NCBI GenBank assembly: GCA_965116235.1
Contig: OZ220496.1
Location: 992,001-1,056,000 of the forward strand
Reading direction: 5' to 3'
Source of the DNA: MPNP01 sp965116235
Lineage (GTDB): Bacteria > Pseudomonadota > Alphaproteobacteria > Rhodobacterales > Rhodobacteraceae
Length of the DNA stretch: 64,000 bases
Shown here: in pieces, positions 44,722 to 53,816 of the stretch
How the letters are laid out: every line of letters begins with the position of its first letter
How positions within the stretch are numbered: position 1 is the first letter of the stretch
Made by a program: the position numbers and the translations under genes
The notes under the pieces: generated by a model
The model's database searches: none
What the model saw: only the letters and a program-made list of their open reading frames with translations
Told to the model about the DNA's origin: nothing

Positions 44722-45663
44722 ATGCCGATGCTACAGATTTTTTTAAGCATAGCGCCTTTCTTCATGGTGGTGGCTTGTGGCTATGGGACAGCAAAGTCGG
44801 GTTTTTTCACTGAAGATGCGATCAACTGGATTACCCGGTTCGTGTTTTATATAGCCCTGCCGGCGATGCTGTTTCGATTCTCTTCCGGATTTTCCATTTC
44901 AGACCTGTATGACACCGCGTTTCTGTTTGCCTATCTGTGTGCGACTTTCGGGCTTTATCTTTTGACCACGGTCGTGTCCTTGATGCGTGGAGTGGGTTGG
45001 ACCGAGGCGGCAATTGAGGCTCAAAGCGCCTCGATCGGCAATGTCGGTTTTCTCGGCATTCCCATACTGGTCTTGCTTCTTGGCGACATGGCCGCGGGAC
45101 CGGTCATTTTCTTTCTGGCTCTGGACCTGATCATTTTCGGAACATTGATCGTGATTGCAGTCAAGGTATCCAAGGAGGGCCGATTGTCCCTTGATACAGG
45201 CAAGAAGGTTGCAGTTGGAATCATCACCAATCCCATGGTCCTCTCCATCACCCTTGGCCTGATATGGGGTCAGTTCAATTTGCCTCTGTCTAAGCCGGGT
45301 TGGGATTTTGTCGAGTTGGTGAGTGGAGCGGCAACTCCATGCGCCCTGTTTGTGATTGGGGCCTCACTCGCCGCGAAGTCGGCCGAACGGGTCATCGTGG
45401 CGGCCTGGCTGTCGTTCTTCAAGCTCATACTGCATCCGACCCTGATGGCAATATGCGCTTTTGGGCTATTTGACGTCGAACCGGCCATCGCGGGCGTCAT
45501 GGTCGCTGCTGCGGCCATGCCGACTGCCGGGAACATTTACATATTGGCTCAGCACTTTGGAGTGGCTCCCGCTCGGGTATCGTCGACCATTCTGGTTTCA
45601 ACTGCTGCAAGTGTAATCACTCTTTCGGTAACGGTGGCCCTGGTTCAGGGGCTGGGTCAATGA
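44722..45663 (+). CDS. AEC family transporter (auxin efflux carrier type)
   Basis: A 313-residue membrane protein with about ten helices in two inverted sets, typical of bacterial AEC permeases. Typical segments are FVFYIALPAMLFRF, SASIGNVGFLGIPILVLLLG, LVSGAATPCALFVIGASLA and AAAMPTAGNIYILAQHFGV. ATG 44722 is chosen; an upstream in-frame start would add a hydrophilic tail. AEC proteins move organic acids such as malate or malonate, but the substrate is not determinable here. Confidence 0.88.
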   Translation: MPMLQIFLSIAPFFMVVACGYGTAKSGFFTEDAINWITRFVFYIALPAMLFRFSSGFSISDLYDTAFLFAYLCATFGLYLLTTVVSLMRGVGWTEAAIEAQSASIGNVGFLGIPILVLLLGDMAAGPVIFFLALDLIIFGTLIVIAVKVSKEGRLSLDTGKKVAVGIITNPMVLSITLGLIWGQFNLPLSKPGWDFVELVSGAATPCALFVIGASLAAKSAERVIVAAWLSFFKLILHPTLMAICAFGLFDVEPAIAGVMVAAAAMPTAGNIYILAQHFGVAPARVSSTILVSTAASVITLSVTVALVQGLGQ

Positions 45664-45779
45664 CGAATCGGCAAGAATGAAGCAAGATATTCGTATACCA
45701 CACGGGAGCGGCTCCAGACCACATTGTGCATCATCAACCAGGCCTGAAGGGTCAGGTTATCGATCAAATTGCCGATCAC
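45657..45779 (-). pseudogene. Possible LysR-regulator C-terminal remnant
   Basis: A 40-codon frame starts at a GTG that overlaps the ATP12 stop (GTGA) and ends at 45657, overlapping the AEC gene's end. It encodes LIDNLTLQAWLMMHNVVWSR and SRVVYEYLASFLP, close to the usual end of LysR-type regulators (WLlthrdlrrsaRVraf-type pattern). It could also be a genuine small gene coupled to the ATP12 gene. Confidence 0.3.
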
Positions 45780-46498
45780 ATGGCCATCTTTCCTAGCGCT
45801 GCCAAGGTAAAGTGGCAGGCCTTGCGATAATTTTTCCTGCTCGCGGAGACAATGGCCTTCGTTTCCTCGTCTTCACCCCATTTGGCGGTCTGCCAATCCT
45901 CGTCCAGTCGTGAAAGAGTCCACAGGGCATCGGTGTTGGCGTAGTCATGGATCAGGGCCAAACCCAAGATGATGGAACCCAGCGACGAAACGACCTCACT
46001 CAGCCCTGTCAGAGTAAATGAGTTCAGCGTCTGCACCTCCTGACGAAAAGTGTCGATGGCGTTCGGGTTTTGCCGAACGGGCAAAATGCCAGTGCCGATT
46101 TGCAACTCTATCCCATATTGCATTTCTATCCATTGCAGAACCGGATCCCACTGTGTTGACTGCCGCTGTCTCAGTTCCTCCGGTTCTGCAACCCGGTGAT
46201 ACAGAAGATCAGTCCAGCCATACTCGACAAGTGATTCAATCATCCCTTCTCGGATATCGGGAACTTGATCAATGGCTGTGTTACTCAGCCGCGTCAGGAA
46301 CATCGTGTGGGGCTGAATCACGCCCTCCTGCATCTCGAACTCCTGCTTGACCTTCTCCGCCAGTGATTCAGCAGGAACGATCAGGTCATGTTTCGAAGGT
46401 GTCTTGACGGTTCTCCCATCCAGTGCAATGCCATAACCGGCAGCATGCCTTTCGACTGTGACTCGCTGCCAAAAAACTTTCGTCTGCCACTCGCTCAT
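45776..46498 (-). CDS. ATP12-family F1-ATPase assembly chaperone
   Basis: A 240-residue member of the ATP12 family, which helps fold the alpha subunit of F1-ATPase in mitochondria and alphaproteobacteria. Typical motifs are GYGIALDGRTVKTPSK, LTRLSNTAID, GWTDLLYHRVAEPEELRQRQ and HDYANTDALWTLSRLDEDWQ. Its place after the RluC-type gene and crcB-rarA is the usual alphaproteobacterial order, although a phosphatase gene that often lies between is missing. Confidence 0.93.
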   Translation of the reverse strand: MSEWQTKVFWQRVTVERHAAGYGIALDGRTVKTPSKHDLIVPAESLAEKVKQEFEMQEGVIQPHTMFLTRLSNTAIDQVPDIREGMIESLVEYGWTDLLYHRVAEPEELRQRQSTQWDPVLQWIEMQYGIELQIGTGILPVRQNPNAIDTFRQEVQTLNSFTLTGLSEVVSSLGSIILGLALIHDYANTDALWTLSRLDEDWQTAKWGEDEETKAIVSASRKNYRKACHFTLAALGKMAM

Positions 46499-46510
46499 GG
46501 GGCCTGAACC

Positions 46511-47551
46511 TCAAATACCCGCATCAGGAACGGGGGTTGTGGGTACGTCATTCAGATTCCATTCCAGAACTTCGGCCAAGTTGAGCATGTGTTCAGGAAA
46601 ATCAGCGATCAGCTGCAGTGGTTTTTGGGTTTCAGGGTGGATGAATTCCAGACTTCGTGCGTGCAGGAATAATCGTGATTGATCTCTCAGGTCAATGAAG
46701 TGATCCAGCTGCGGCTGATCCAGGGTCTTGGGAATGTACTTTTGATCACCTAGTATGGGATGGCCAATGGCAGCCAGATGTGTTCGGAGCTGATGAGTTC
46801 GCCCGGTTTGAGGGGCAAGGGCCACCAGCGACAAAACCTGACCAAAAGCAAGTAGTACCTGATACAGGGTTGAGGCCGTCTTCGTTCCGTGGCCTTGAAA
46901 GTCCGGCCTTGAACTCAAGCTGACCATGCGACGAGAGAAGCTTTGAGTGTCCTTGGCAATCGCAAAGTCGATTTCGCCATGTCGTGGAGAGGGAACACCG
47001 TACGTGACAGCCAGATAATGCTTTGCCAGGCCATGAGACTGGAACAGTCTTGTCATGGAACGAGCGACGGGAATGGTTTTGGCCAGCAGCAGGACACCGG
47101 ATGTTTCCTTGTCCAGTCGATGTACAAGCCGCAATCGGCTACCCTTGGGCAAAGTGCCAACCATCTCAAGGTATTTATCGACATGTTGCCTTTGGCCGGA
47201 GCCTCCTTGGGTAGCCAATCCCGGTGGCTTGTTCAAGGCTAGGAGGAATTCATCCTCAAAAATCACCGAGGCCCTGAGGCGGGCAGCCATTCTTTGATCA
47301 GAAACATCGAGTGGCGCTGGCCTTGATCTTTTCGACTGAACGGCACTGATCGATGCAGTTATTTGGACCTGCTGACCGGTCACGAGACGGGTCGAGGGCT
47401 TGGCCCTGCTCCCGTTGACACGAATCAGCCCCTTGCGACACAGTCGTTCGATCAGGGACTGGGTCAGATTGCCATATGTGGCTCTCAGCCAACGGTCAAG
47501 CCTTTGGTTGGAATATTCAGGTGTGACCGTGTCGCTTTGAGAAGAATTCAT
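46511..47551 (-). CDS. RluC/RluD-family 23S rRNA pseudouridine synthase
   Basis: A 346-residue protein with an N-terminal S4 RNA-binding domain (RLDRWLRATYGNLTQSLIER) and an RluA-type catalytic domain with the active Asp in HRLDKETSGVLLLAK and a second motif PQTGRTHQLRTHLAAIGHPI. Start ATG 47551 overlaps the crcB stop (ATGA). The family converts uridines of 23S rRNA (positions 955, 2504 and 2580 in RluC); the exact target here is inferred by synteny. Confidence 0.93.
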   Translation of the reverse strand: MNSSQSDTVTPEYSNQRLDRWLRATYGNLTQSLIERLCRKGLIRVNGSRAKPSTRLVTGQQVQITASISAVQSKRSRPAPLDVSDQRMAARLRASVIFEDEFLLALNKPPGLATQGGSGQRQHVDKYLEMVGTLPKGSRLRLVHRLDKETSGVLLLAKTIPVARSMTRLFQSHGLAKHYLAVTYGVPSPRHGEIDFAIAKDTQSFSRRMVSLSSRPDFQGHGTKTASTLYQVLLAFGQVLSLVALAPQTGRTHQLRTHLAAIGHPILGDQKYIPKTLDQPQLDHFIDLRDQSRLFLHARSLEFIHPETQKPLQLIADFPEHMLNLAEVLEWNLNDVPTTPVPDAGI

Positions 47552-47925
47552 TGGATCAGGGATTTGGTAAGCAAGACACCGAGAATCAGGGCCCCCAAAG
47601 ATAAAATGATTGAGCCGAGAATGTAGAGAAGAGCCCACTCCATTTTGGCATTGTTGAACAATTGCCAGGAATCATGGCTAAAGGCAGAGAACGTTGTAAA
47701 GCCGCCCAGAAAGCCGTTGACGATCAAGGGAGCGAAGCGTTCCGAATGCTGGGGGTTGAGAGGAAAGTATGCGACCAACATTCCCATCAGTAGCGAACCA
47801 ATCACATTCACAAACAGCGTTCCGTACGGAAAACCTGTACCGAGCAGGGTGCTGGACGATACGTTGACCAGATAGCGGAGCATGGCCCCGGTCGCACCGC
47901 CGACAGCGACCTGCAACAGTGACAT
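47548..47925 (-). CDS. crcB: Fluoride channel CrcB/Fluc
   Basis: A 125-residue inner-membrane protein with four helices. The family motifs are present: GGATGAMLRYLV, YGTLFVNVIGSLLMG and GFLGGFTTFSAFS (the phenylalanine-box region). It forms a dimeric fluoride channel that protects against intracellular fluoride. The start at 47925 (MSLLQVAVGG) is preferred to one six codons earlier. No fluoride riboswitch was identified in the 55 bases before it. Confidence 0.95.
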   Translation of the reverse strand: MSLLQVAVGGATGAMLRYLVNVSSSTLLGTGFPYGTLFVNVIGSLLMGMLVAYFPLNPQHSERFAPLIVNGFLGGFTTFSAFSHDSWQLFNNAKMEWALLYILGSIILSLGALILGVLLTKSLIQ

Positions 47926-47980
47926 GGTCACAAAATCCCCCAATTCATGTCATGTGATGGCATTCGATTCAGGAGTTCAT

Positions 47981-49321
47981 TCATTGGCCTTTTGAGTTCG
48001 GTTCCGACTTCTGGGATATCTTGCGGCGCAAGTTCTTGAAGTAATCCAGACGTTTCTTCATGGTTCGCTCGAAGCCGCGTTCAACAGGCTGGTAGTATTG
48101 GCTTCGGTTCAGACTTTCGGGAAAGTAATTCTGACCTGAAAATCCCAGCGGCACGTCATGGTCATATTGATATCCCTTGCCGTAGTCCATCTCTTTCATC
48201 AACCGAGTTGGTGCGTTCAGAATATGCTTGGGCGGCATGAGAGAACCGGACTTGCGGGCGTCCTGAGTTGCCGTTTTGTAAGCGGCATAACTCGCGTTGG
48301 ACTTTGGCGCCAAAGCCATGTATATGACGGCCTCAGCTATGGCAAGCTCTCCTTCGGGGCTTCCCAGCCTTTCATACGTTTGCCATGCCCTGAGTGCAAT
48401 GTTCATGGCATCTGGGTCGGCAAGCCCAATATCCTCGATGGCCATCCGAGTGATCCTGCGAGCCAGATAATGAGGATCCTCTCCGGCATCCAGCATGCGC
48501 GCCAACCAGTATAGTGAGGCGTCTGGGTCGGACCCACGAACCGACTTGTGCAAGGCTGAGATCAGGTTGTAATGCCATTCACGGGATTTGTCGTAAGATA
48601 TCGCCCGCCGAGAGAGAAGGTCGGACAGTTCCTGAACGCTGATTTTCTCTGGCGGGCTCAACTCCATGATCTGCTCGACGCCATTGAGCAAGTTGCGACC
48701 GTCACCATCCGCACTTTCAACTAGCCAGGAGCGTGCTTCGTCAGTCACAGGCAAGGGACGACCATAATGCCTTTCCGAGCGGAGAATGACTTCGTTCAGA
48801 GCATCGGGAGACAGACGCTCCAGGGTCAAGACCCTCAAGCGGGAGAGCAGGGCCGGGTTAATCTCGAAGGAGGGGTTTTCGGTAGTTGAGCCGATCAGCC
48901 TGACGCTACCATCCTCGACATAGGGCAAGAAGCCATCCTGTTGGGTTTTGTTGAAGCGATGGATCTCATCCACAAACAGGATTGTGGCCTTGCCGCTTTT
49001 CCAATTCTCCCGTGCCGTAGCAAAAATTTTTCTCAATTCGGCCGTGTTGGTAAACACCGCGCTGGTTTCGACAAAAAAACAGTCGAAGTCCTTGGCTATC
49101 AATCTGGCTATGGTGGTTTTTCCGACACCGGGCGGCCCCCAAAATATGATTGACGGCAGTGTCCTGGATTTGATGATGTTGTTCAGGGGCTTGTTGCGGC
49201 CAATCAGTGTCTTTTGCCCGACGACGTCCTCAAGGCTCTGTGGCCGAAGCCTGTCTGCCAGTGGACGAAGAGCGCTGTCCGGAGTCGATTCATTCAGGTT
49301 ATTGCCAAACAAGGTGCTCAT
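47981..49321 (-). CDS. rarA: Replication-associated recombination protein RarA
   Basis: A 446-residue AAA+ ATPase of the RarA/MgsA/WRNIP1 family that acts at stalled replication forks. Walker A is GPPGVGKTTIARLIA, Walker B ILFVDEIHRFNKTQQD, sensor 1 LIGSTTENPSFEINPALLSR; the C-terminal tetramerisation domain includes YWLARMLDAGEDP and RRITRMAIEDIGLADP. First gene of the rarA-crcB-RluC-ATP12 cluster. Confidence 0.97.
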   Translation of the reverse strand: MSTLFGNNLNESTPDSALRPLADRLRPQSLEDVVGQKTLIGRNKPLNNIIKSRTLPSIIFWGPPGVGKTTIARLIAKDFDCFFVETSAVFTNTAELRKIFATARENWKSGKATILFVDEIHRFNKTQQDGFLPYVEDGSVRLIGSTTENPSFEINPALLSRLRVLTLERLSPDALNEVILRSERHYGRPLPVTDEARSWLVESADGDGRNLLNGVEQIMELSPPEKISVQELSDLLSRRAISYDKSREWHYNLISALHKSVRGSDPDASLYWLARMLDAGEDPHYLARRITRMAIEDIGLADPDAMNIALRAWQTYERLGSPEGELAIAEAVIYMALAPKSNASYAAYKTATQDARKSGSLMPPKHILNAPTRLMKEMDYGKGYQYDHDVPLGFSGQNYFPESLNRSQYYQPVERGFERTMKKRLDYFKNLRRKISQKSEPNSKGQ

Positions 49322-49669
49322 GATCAGACTTAATCAAATAGCCACGAGAGAGCAAGAACTCAAATCGAAACAATCAGCCCGAAAACTTCTTGCATCAAAA
49401 ATTGGCATTCAGTTATCACGGTTTGGTGACGTGTCTGGTCACGGCTTTGGAGTTGCTGGTCAATGCAGGTGGGCATGCCAGGTTGTGTTGCATTTGTCGT
49501 TCGGATGGACGGCAGTCGTCTTGGGTTCGACTTTATCTCAAAAATCTGAATGCCCATGGTGACAGACTTTCGCAGTATGGAAACCATCTATGCTACTCAT
49601 GTAGTGTCATGAATGAAAATGGTTTTTTCTTTCCCTTGAGACACTCTGCCCACCCTCTCATATCCAGTT
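49322..49669. other. 348-bp gap upstream of rarA
   Basis: No gene recognised on either strand. It should hold the rarA promoter. Near 49605-49655 short sequences TAGTGTC and GAGACACT resemble the ends of the small inverted-repeat element at 50604-50689, perhaps a decayed relative. Confidence 0.35.
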
Positions 49670-49985
49670 ATGTTCATACGCGTCAAGACCGCTCCCCATC
49701 AGCACCATATCGTTCGCTATTCCCCTGTGTGCACGACCAAGGACAATCACGGTCTCGAGCGGGCCATTGTCAAGTAGCAGCGCGAGATGGGTCGCAGTTC
49801 CACGTCGAAGATTCTGTTGCGAAGTACCGGATACAGTCGATTTCTGAAGGTAGAGAGCACCGCCATGGTGCAGATCGACCCCGAGGCCGTCGCCGCCGAT
49901 GCGCGATGAGCCAGACGATGCGGAATCATCACCAACCTCTTGGACACCACCGGGTGCGGCGATGCCATGCAAAGTATCGGTCATG
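49670..49985 (+). pseudogene. IS4/IS1634-type transposase relic
   Basis: ATG 49670 begins MFIRVKTAPHQHHIVRYSPV, which resembles the N-terminus of IS1634-group transposases. After frame changes, FLKVES, then VQIDPEAVAADAR and CGIITNLLDTTG match the region around the third catalytic residue of the same group. Most of the enzyme is deleted and the rest is frameshifted. Confidence 0.5.
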
Positions 49986-50208
49986 GGCAGGTGAGCTCAC
50001 ACGACCCCCAATCTTGGCAAACCTTACACTGATATCGCCACGGGTACTGGCATGTGGACACTACCCATGATGTGTTCCTAAGCAAAAGCTCACCCTTGAC
50101 AAAAAATCAGAGCGGGTTTATGTTGTCAGCATGAGCGGACCGCCGTGTGACGCCAGGCGGCCGGAGGCCCGTTGGACCAGAAACTGAACAGGAAAAGACT
50201 GGAGCGCG

Positions 50209-50361
50209 ATGAGTTATAGACTGATGATGCACATGGTGCACGAAGAAAGACAGTGGCGCCAGTCGAAAGGGCTGAATATGAACAGCAACGAGACAGAGAA
50301 TGTCGGCACGATTTATGTTATCGTCGTGGTTCCGCTGATACTGGGCGGAATGTTCGCCTGA
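50209..50361 (+). CDS. Possible 50-residue membrane peptide
   Basis: GGAG lies four bases before ATG 50209. The frame gives a hydrophilic, His- and Met-rich N-terminus (MSYRLMMHMVHEERQWRQSK) and a C-terminal hydrophobic stretch (TIYVIVVVPLILGGMFA). It lies in a zone of gene relics and may be meaningless; no family recognised. Confidence 0.2.
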   Translation: MSYRLMMHMVHEERQWRQSKGLNMNSNETENVGTIYVIVVVPLILGGMFA

Positions 50362-50379
50362 ACGGGAAAGACGGCATGA

Positions 50380-50619
50380 ACGATATCTGCCCTCCTGCCC
50401 TTTGATGAGAAGGGCATCAAGGGCTTCATTGTAGATCGGGATCGTGTCATCAACCCCTTCTTTGTCGGTCGCGACGACATCATCGCGCTCGTGAACGACT
50501 GCCTGATGCAGATCAACACGCGCCACCTTGAAAAAAGGACTATTCCGCCGGCCAAGGGGCTGATGCAGCTTGTTCAGGGTGCTCCCGGCATTGGCAAAAC
50601 CGTTAGTGTCTCAGTTTGA
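50380..50619 (+). pseudogene. N-terminal fragment of an AAA-type ATPase
   Basis: This frame encodes RDRVINPFFVGRDDIIALVN, then GLMQLVQGAPGIGKTVSV, the start of a STAND/AAA-like ATPase with Walker A GAPGIGKT. It has no clear start codon and stops within the inverted-repeat element at 50604. No continuation was found after the element. Confidence 0.55.
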
Positions 50620-50689
50620 ATTATTGCACCATAGAAATCATGATCATGTGGGGAAGCAGTACGTAAATTATATTCAAACTGAGACACTA
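50604..50689. mobile_element. 86-bp inverted-repeat element
   Basis: TAGTGTCTCAGTTTGAAT at 50604-50621 is repeated in perfect inverted form at 50672-50689, with 50 bases between. It interrupts the ATPase fragment just after Walker A. It is too short to encode anything and looks like a minimal transposon relic or miniature element. It also lies directly upstream of the SnoaL-like gene's promoter region. Confidence 0.6.
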
Positions 50690-50761
50690 CCGACTTTTGA
50701 GCATGGTTGACAATTAGGAAAAAAGTTTATCCTACATATTCACTGTATTGTATGGAGACAA

Positions 50762-51784
50762 ATGGCAAGCACGGATTTGAACAGGCAAAACAAGCTTTTG
50801 ACTGAGCCGTTTCGAAAGGCCATGTACGATTTCGAGCCGGTCCAGGTTTTAGGTTGCCTCAAGCAGGCTTTCGCTGAGGATGCAAGAGTGCATTTGGCCA
50901 ATCCCTTTGAAACGCTTGAGAATGTCGAAGAGTTTTTTCTGAAAGCTCTGATGACGCTCCACGATTCAATTCCGGACCTTGAAAGGCGCGAGTTGATTGT
51001 TGTTTCTGGGGACTCGCAGACAGGCCAACACTGGGTTGGTGCGTGCGGTTACTACACGGGAGAGTTTGCCAGACCTTGGCTGGACATACCGCCAACCGGT
51101 CATCAGATTGCCATGCGATTTCATGAATTCTACCGGATAGAAGACGGCCAGGTCGTCGAAATGCAGGCCCTATGGGATATTCCGGAGCTGATGATGCAAG
51201 CCAATGCCTGGCCGATGGCTCCGAGCCTAGGACGCGAGTGGCATGTTCCAGGCCCTGCGACACAAGACGGCCTGATGAGCAGTGCCGAAAGTCAGGAACG
51301 AAGTCTGGAAAGCCTTGAATTGGTATCGGCGATGTTGAACAGGTTGGGAGAGTTTGCAACAGGTGGTGTTGAAGCCATGCAACTGGACAAGTACTGGCAT
51401 CCTCGATGTGGTTGGTACGGACCATCTGGCATTGGGACCTGCCGTGGCATCAAGGGGTTTCGCAACTGGCATCAAATACCGTTCCTGAATGCCATGCCGG
51501 ACCGGATGGGAAGCTTGGGCAAGGGCAATCTTTTTGCTGAAGGTGATTATGTCGCCTTTACGGCCTGGCCAGGAATAATGACGATGACCATATCCGGCGA
51601 TGGCTTTATTGGAATCGCTCCTTCCAACCAGCGGATCACGATGCGAAGTCTGGATTTCTGGCGCTGTGAGAATGGCATGATCCGCGAAAACTGGGTGCTC
51701 GTAGACCTGCTGGATGTTTATGCCCAGATTGGCGTTGATGTTTTTACGCGCTTGCGAGAATTCAACAAGGCTCGATCAAACTGA
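50762..51784 (+). CDS. SnoaL-like protein with two NTF2-type domains
   Basis: A 340-residue soluble protein made of two NTF2/SnoaL-like domains, about residues 30-150 and 185-330 (FHEFYRIEDGQVVEMQALWD in the first; LDFWRCENGMIRENWVLVDL in the second). Such folds occur in ester cyclases, dehydratases and isomerases acting on polyketide-like or hydroxy substrates. The active residues cannot be named, so no reaction is proposed. It is a single gene, convergent with rplQ. Confidence 0.75.
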   Translation: MASTDLNRQNKLLTEPFRKAMYDFEPVQVLGCLKQAFAEDARVHLANPFETLENVEEFFLKALMTLHDSIPDLERRELIVVSGDSQTGQHWVGACGYYTGEFARPWLDIPPTGHQIAMRFHEFYRIEDGQVVEMQALWDIPELMMQANAWPMAPSLGREWHVPGPATQDGLMSSAESQERSLESLELVSAMLNRLGEFATGGVEAMQLDKYWHPRCGWYGPSGIGTCRGIKGFRNWHQIPFLNAMPDRMGSLGKGNLFAEGDYVAFTAWPGIMTMTISGDGFIGIAPSNQRITMRSLDFWRCENGMIRENWVLVDLLDVYAQIGVDVFTRLREFNKARSN

Positions 51785-51853
51785 TGATATTCTAGGGAAA
51801 CTGAAGAGGGTTCGTCATGCGTCCTTGAGCGAGCAAGGTGCAGAACGGCCCAC

Positions 51854-52267
51854 CTATTCTTCTTCTTGATCCTGAACTCGTTCCCTGTCTGCCTTGCCCT
51901 TGGCTTCAGCATCTCGATCCACAAGTTCAATCACGGCCATCGGGGCCATGTCACCGTAACGAAAACCGGCCTTGAATATTCTTGTATATCCACCGTTGCG
52001 ATCCTTGTATCGTGGCCCCAGCTCATCGAACAGTTTTCGCAGATGCTGATCCTGCTTGAGGCGCGAGCGAGCCATTCTGCGTGCCTGCAAATGACCCTTT
52101 TTGCCTAACGTGATCAACTTTTCTACGACCCGTCGCAGTTCCTTGGCTTTGGGAAGGGTCGTCTTGATTTGTTCGTGTTCAATGAGCGAGCCGGCCATGT
52201 TGGCAAACATGGCCTTCCGGTGTTCACTCGTTCGATTTAGATTCCTGTACCCGTCACCATGTCGCAT
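51854..52267 (-). CDS. rplQ: Large ribosomal subunit protein bL17
   Basis: A 137-residue L17 (MRHGDGYRNLNRTSEHRKAM, then GYTRIFKAGFRYGDMAPMAV) with a charged C-terminal tail ending DQEEE. Last gene of the rpsM-rpsK-rpoA-rplQ operon, 47 bases after rpoA. Sits near the peptide exit tunnel of the 50S subunit. Confidence 0.98.
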   Translation of the reverse strand: MRHGDGYRNLNRTSEHRKAMFANMAGSLIEHEQIKTTLPKAKELRRVVEKLITLGKKGHLQARRMARSRLKQDQHLRKLFDELGPRYKDRNGGYTRIFKAGFRYGDMAPMAVIELVDRDAEAKGKADRERVQDQEEE

Positions 52268-52314
52268 GATCGATCCTTAAATGTTTCTGCTTAGCTCAGC
52301 CAGGGACTGAGTGG

Positions 52315-53328
52315 CTATATGTCTCGTTCTTCGGCCCGACGAGCCAGCTCTTCAATATTGTCTGGCGGCCAGTTGGGCAAGTCCATGCCAAGAGACAAAC
52401 CCATGTTTTCCAGGACTGTAATGATCTCGTTGAGCGACTTGCGGCCAAAATTGGGGGTGCGAAGCATGTCCTGTTCGGTGCGCCGAACCAGATCACCCAC
52501 ATAAAAGATATTGTCGTTCTTCAGGCAGTTGGAAGAGCGCACGGAAAGTTCCAGTTCCGAAGCCTTTTTGAACAGGTCCAGATTCAGTTCGCTGGTTTGT
52601 GTGTCCTCAATCTGCTCTTCGGGGGTCGGTTCAGTAAAGTTGATGAACGTATCAAGGTTCGTCTGCAGAATTTTGGCCGCATAGGCGATGGCGTCCTCGG
52701 GGGTAACGGAGCCATCCGTCTCACAATTCAAAATCAGGCGGTCATAGTCCAGAATCTTCCCCTCCCGCGCGGCCTGAACCTTGTAGGATACCGACTTGAC
52801 CGGTGAAAAGATGGCATCAATGGCAAGAAAATTCACGGAAGCATCCGGGGGTTTGTTCATTTCGGCCGGAACGTACCCTTTGCCAACCCCCACGGTGATC
52901 TCCATTTGAATGGAGGATTCGCGGTCCAGATGGCAGATGACATGACGCGGATTCAGGATTTCGACGCCCGTCACCGGATCGATCATTCCGGCAGTGACCT
53001 CACCGGGCTGTGAGGATTTCAGAAGCATGCGGCGCGGCGTTCGATAATCGGACCGGACAATGACTCCCTTCAGGTTCAGAAGAATGTCGATCACATCTTC
53101 GCGTACTCCGGGAATGGACGAAAATTCCTGAACGATGTGCTCGATTTCGACGCCGATAATCGCGGCACCACGAATTGAAGAGAGCAGGACGCGGCGTAGA
53201 GAGTTGCCGATCGTCAGACCAAAGCCGCGTTCAAGAGGGCCGATTTCAATAGTGAGCTGGTTGGGGTTTGCACTTGATCTTTTCACCAAGTGTGGTGATA
53301 TGAGCTTTTCCCAGTTGTCTTGGAACAT
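52315..53328 (-). CDS. rpoA: RNA polymerase alpha subunit
   Basis: A 337-residue alpha subunit with an N-terminal dimerisation domain (GFGLTIGNSLRRVLLSSIRG) and a C-terminal domain that contacts UP elements and activators (RSSNCLKNDNIFYVGDLVRR, then GRKSLNEIITVLENMGL). GGAGG lies seven bases before the ATG. As in other alphaproteobacteria, rpsD is absent between rpsK and rpoA. Confidence 0.98.
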   Translation of the reverse strand: MFQDNWEKLISPHLVKRSSANPNQLTIEIGPLERGFGLTIGNSLRRVLLSSIRGAAIIGVEIEHIVQEFSSIPGVREDVIDILLNLKGVIVRSDYRTPRRMLLKSSQPGEVTAGMIDPVTGVEILNPRHVICHLDRESSIQMEITVGVGKGYVPAEMNKPPDASVNFLAIDAIFSPVKSVSYKVQAAREGKILDYDRLILNCETDGSVTPEDAIAYAAKILQTNLDTFINFTEPTPEEQIEDTQTSELNLDLFKKASELELSVRSSNCLKNDNIFYVGDLVRRTEQDMLRTPNFGRKSLNEIITVLENMGLSLGMDLPNWPPDNIEELARRAEERDI

Positions 53329-53347
53329 AACATAGCCTCCATCCGTT

Positions 53348-53372
53348 TTCCCGATGGTTCCGGCATCGGGAA
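53348..53372 (-). promoter_or_regulatory. Hairpin between rpsK and rpoA
   Basis: TTCCCGATG and CATCGGGAA form a perfect 9-bp stem with a seven-base loop in the 84-base gap before rpoA. There is no U-run after it, only AACGGATGGAGG with the rpoA ribosome site. It could be an RNA processing or stability element that sets the different expression of ribosomal proteins and RNA polymerase. Confidence 0.5.
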
Positions 53373-53412
53373 TGTCTCGAAAAACTAATTTTGATTGACT
53401 GGCACGATATCG

Positions 53413-53802
53413 TTATACGCGCCGACGTTTGGGCGGTCGACACCCATTGTGAGCGATCGGGGATACATCCCGGATCGAGACGATTTCAAAGCCGACCGCA
53501 GCCAGTGAGCGGAGGGCGCTTTCGCGGCCGGAGCCGGGTCCCTGTATCCTGATCTCAAGCACCTTCACGCCATGCTCCTGAGCCTTGCGTCCGGCATCCT
53601 CGGCCGCAATCTGAGCAGCATAAGGGGTCGACTTGCGCGATCCCTTGAAGCCGACGGTCCCGGCCGACGACCACGCAACCGCGTTGCCCTGCTTGTCGGC
53701 AATCAGGATTTTCGTGTTGTTGAAGGATGAACTGATGTGAGCGATGCCCTCAGTTATGTTCTTGCGTTCCTTGCGTTTCAATCGAACTTTGTCGCGAGCC
53801 AA
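53413..53802 (-). CDS. rpsK: Small ribosomal subunit protein uS11
   Basis: Starting at TTG 53802 with AAGGAG eight bases upstream, the product has 129 residues (ARDKVRLKRKERKNITEGIA, ISSSFNNTKILIADKQGNAV, GCRPPKRRRV), the normal S11 length. A longer frame that opens at 53931 overlaps rpsM and is not used. Follows rpsM at 14 bases. Confidence 0.97.
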   Translation of the reverse strand: MARDKVRLKRKERKNITEGIAHISSSFNNTKILIADKQGNAVAWSSAGTVGFKGSRKSTPYAAQIAAEDAGRKAQEHGVKVLEIRIQGPGSGRESALRSLAAVGFEIVSIRDVSPIAHNGCRPPKRRRV

Positions 53803-53816
53803 GGTTTTGTCTCCTT

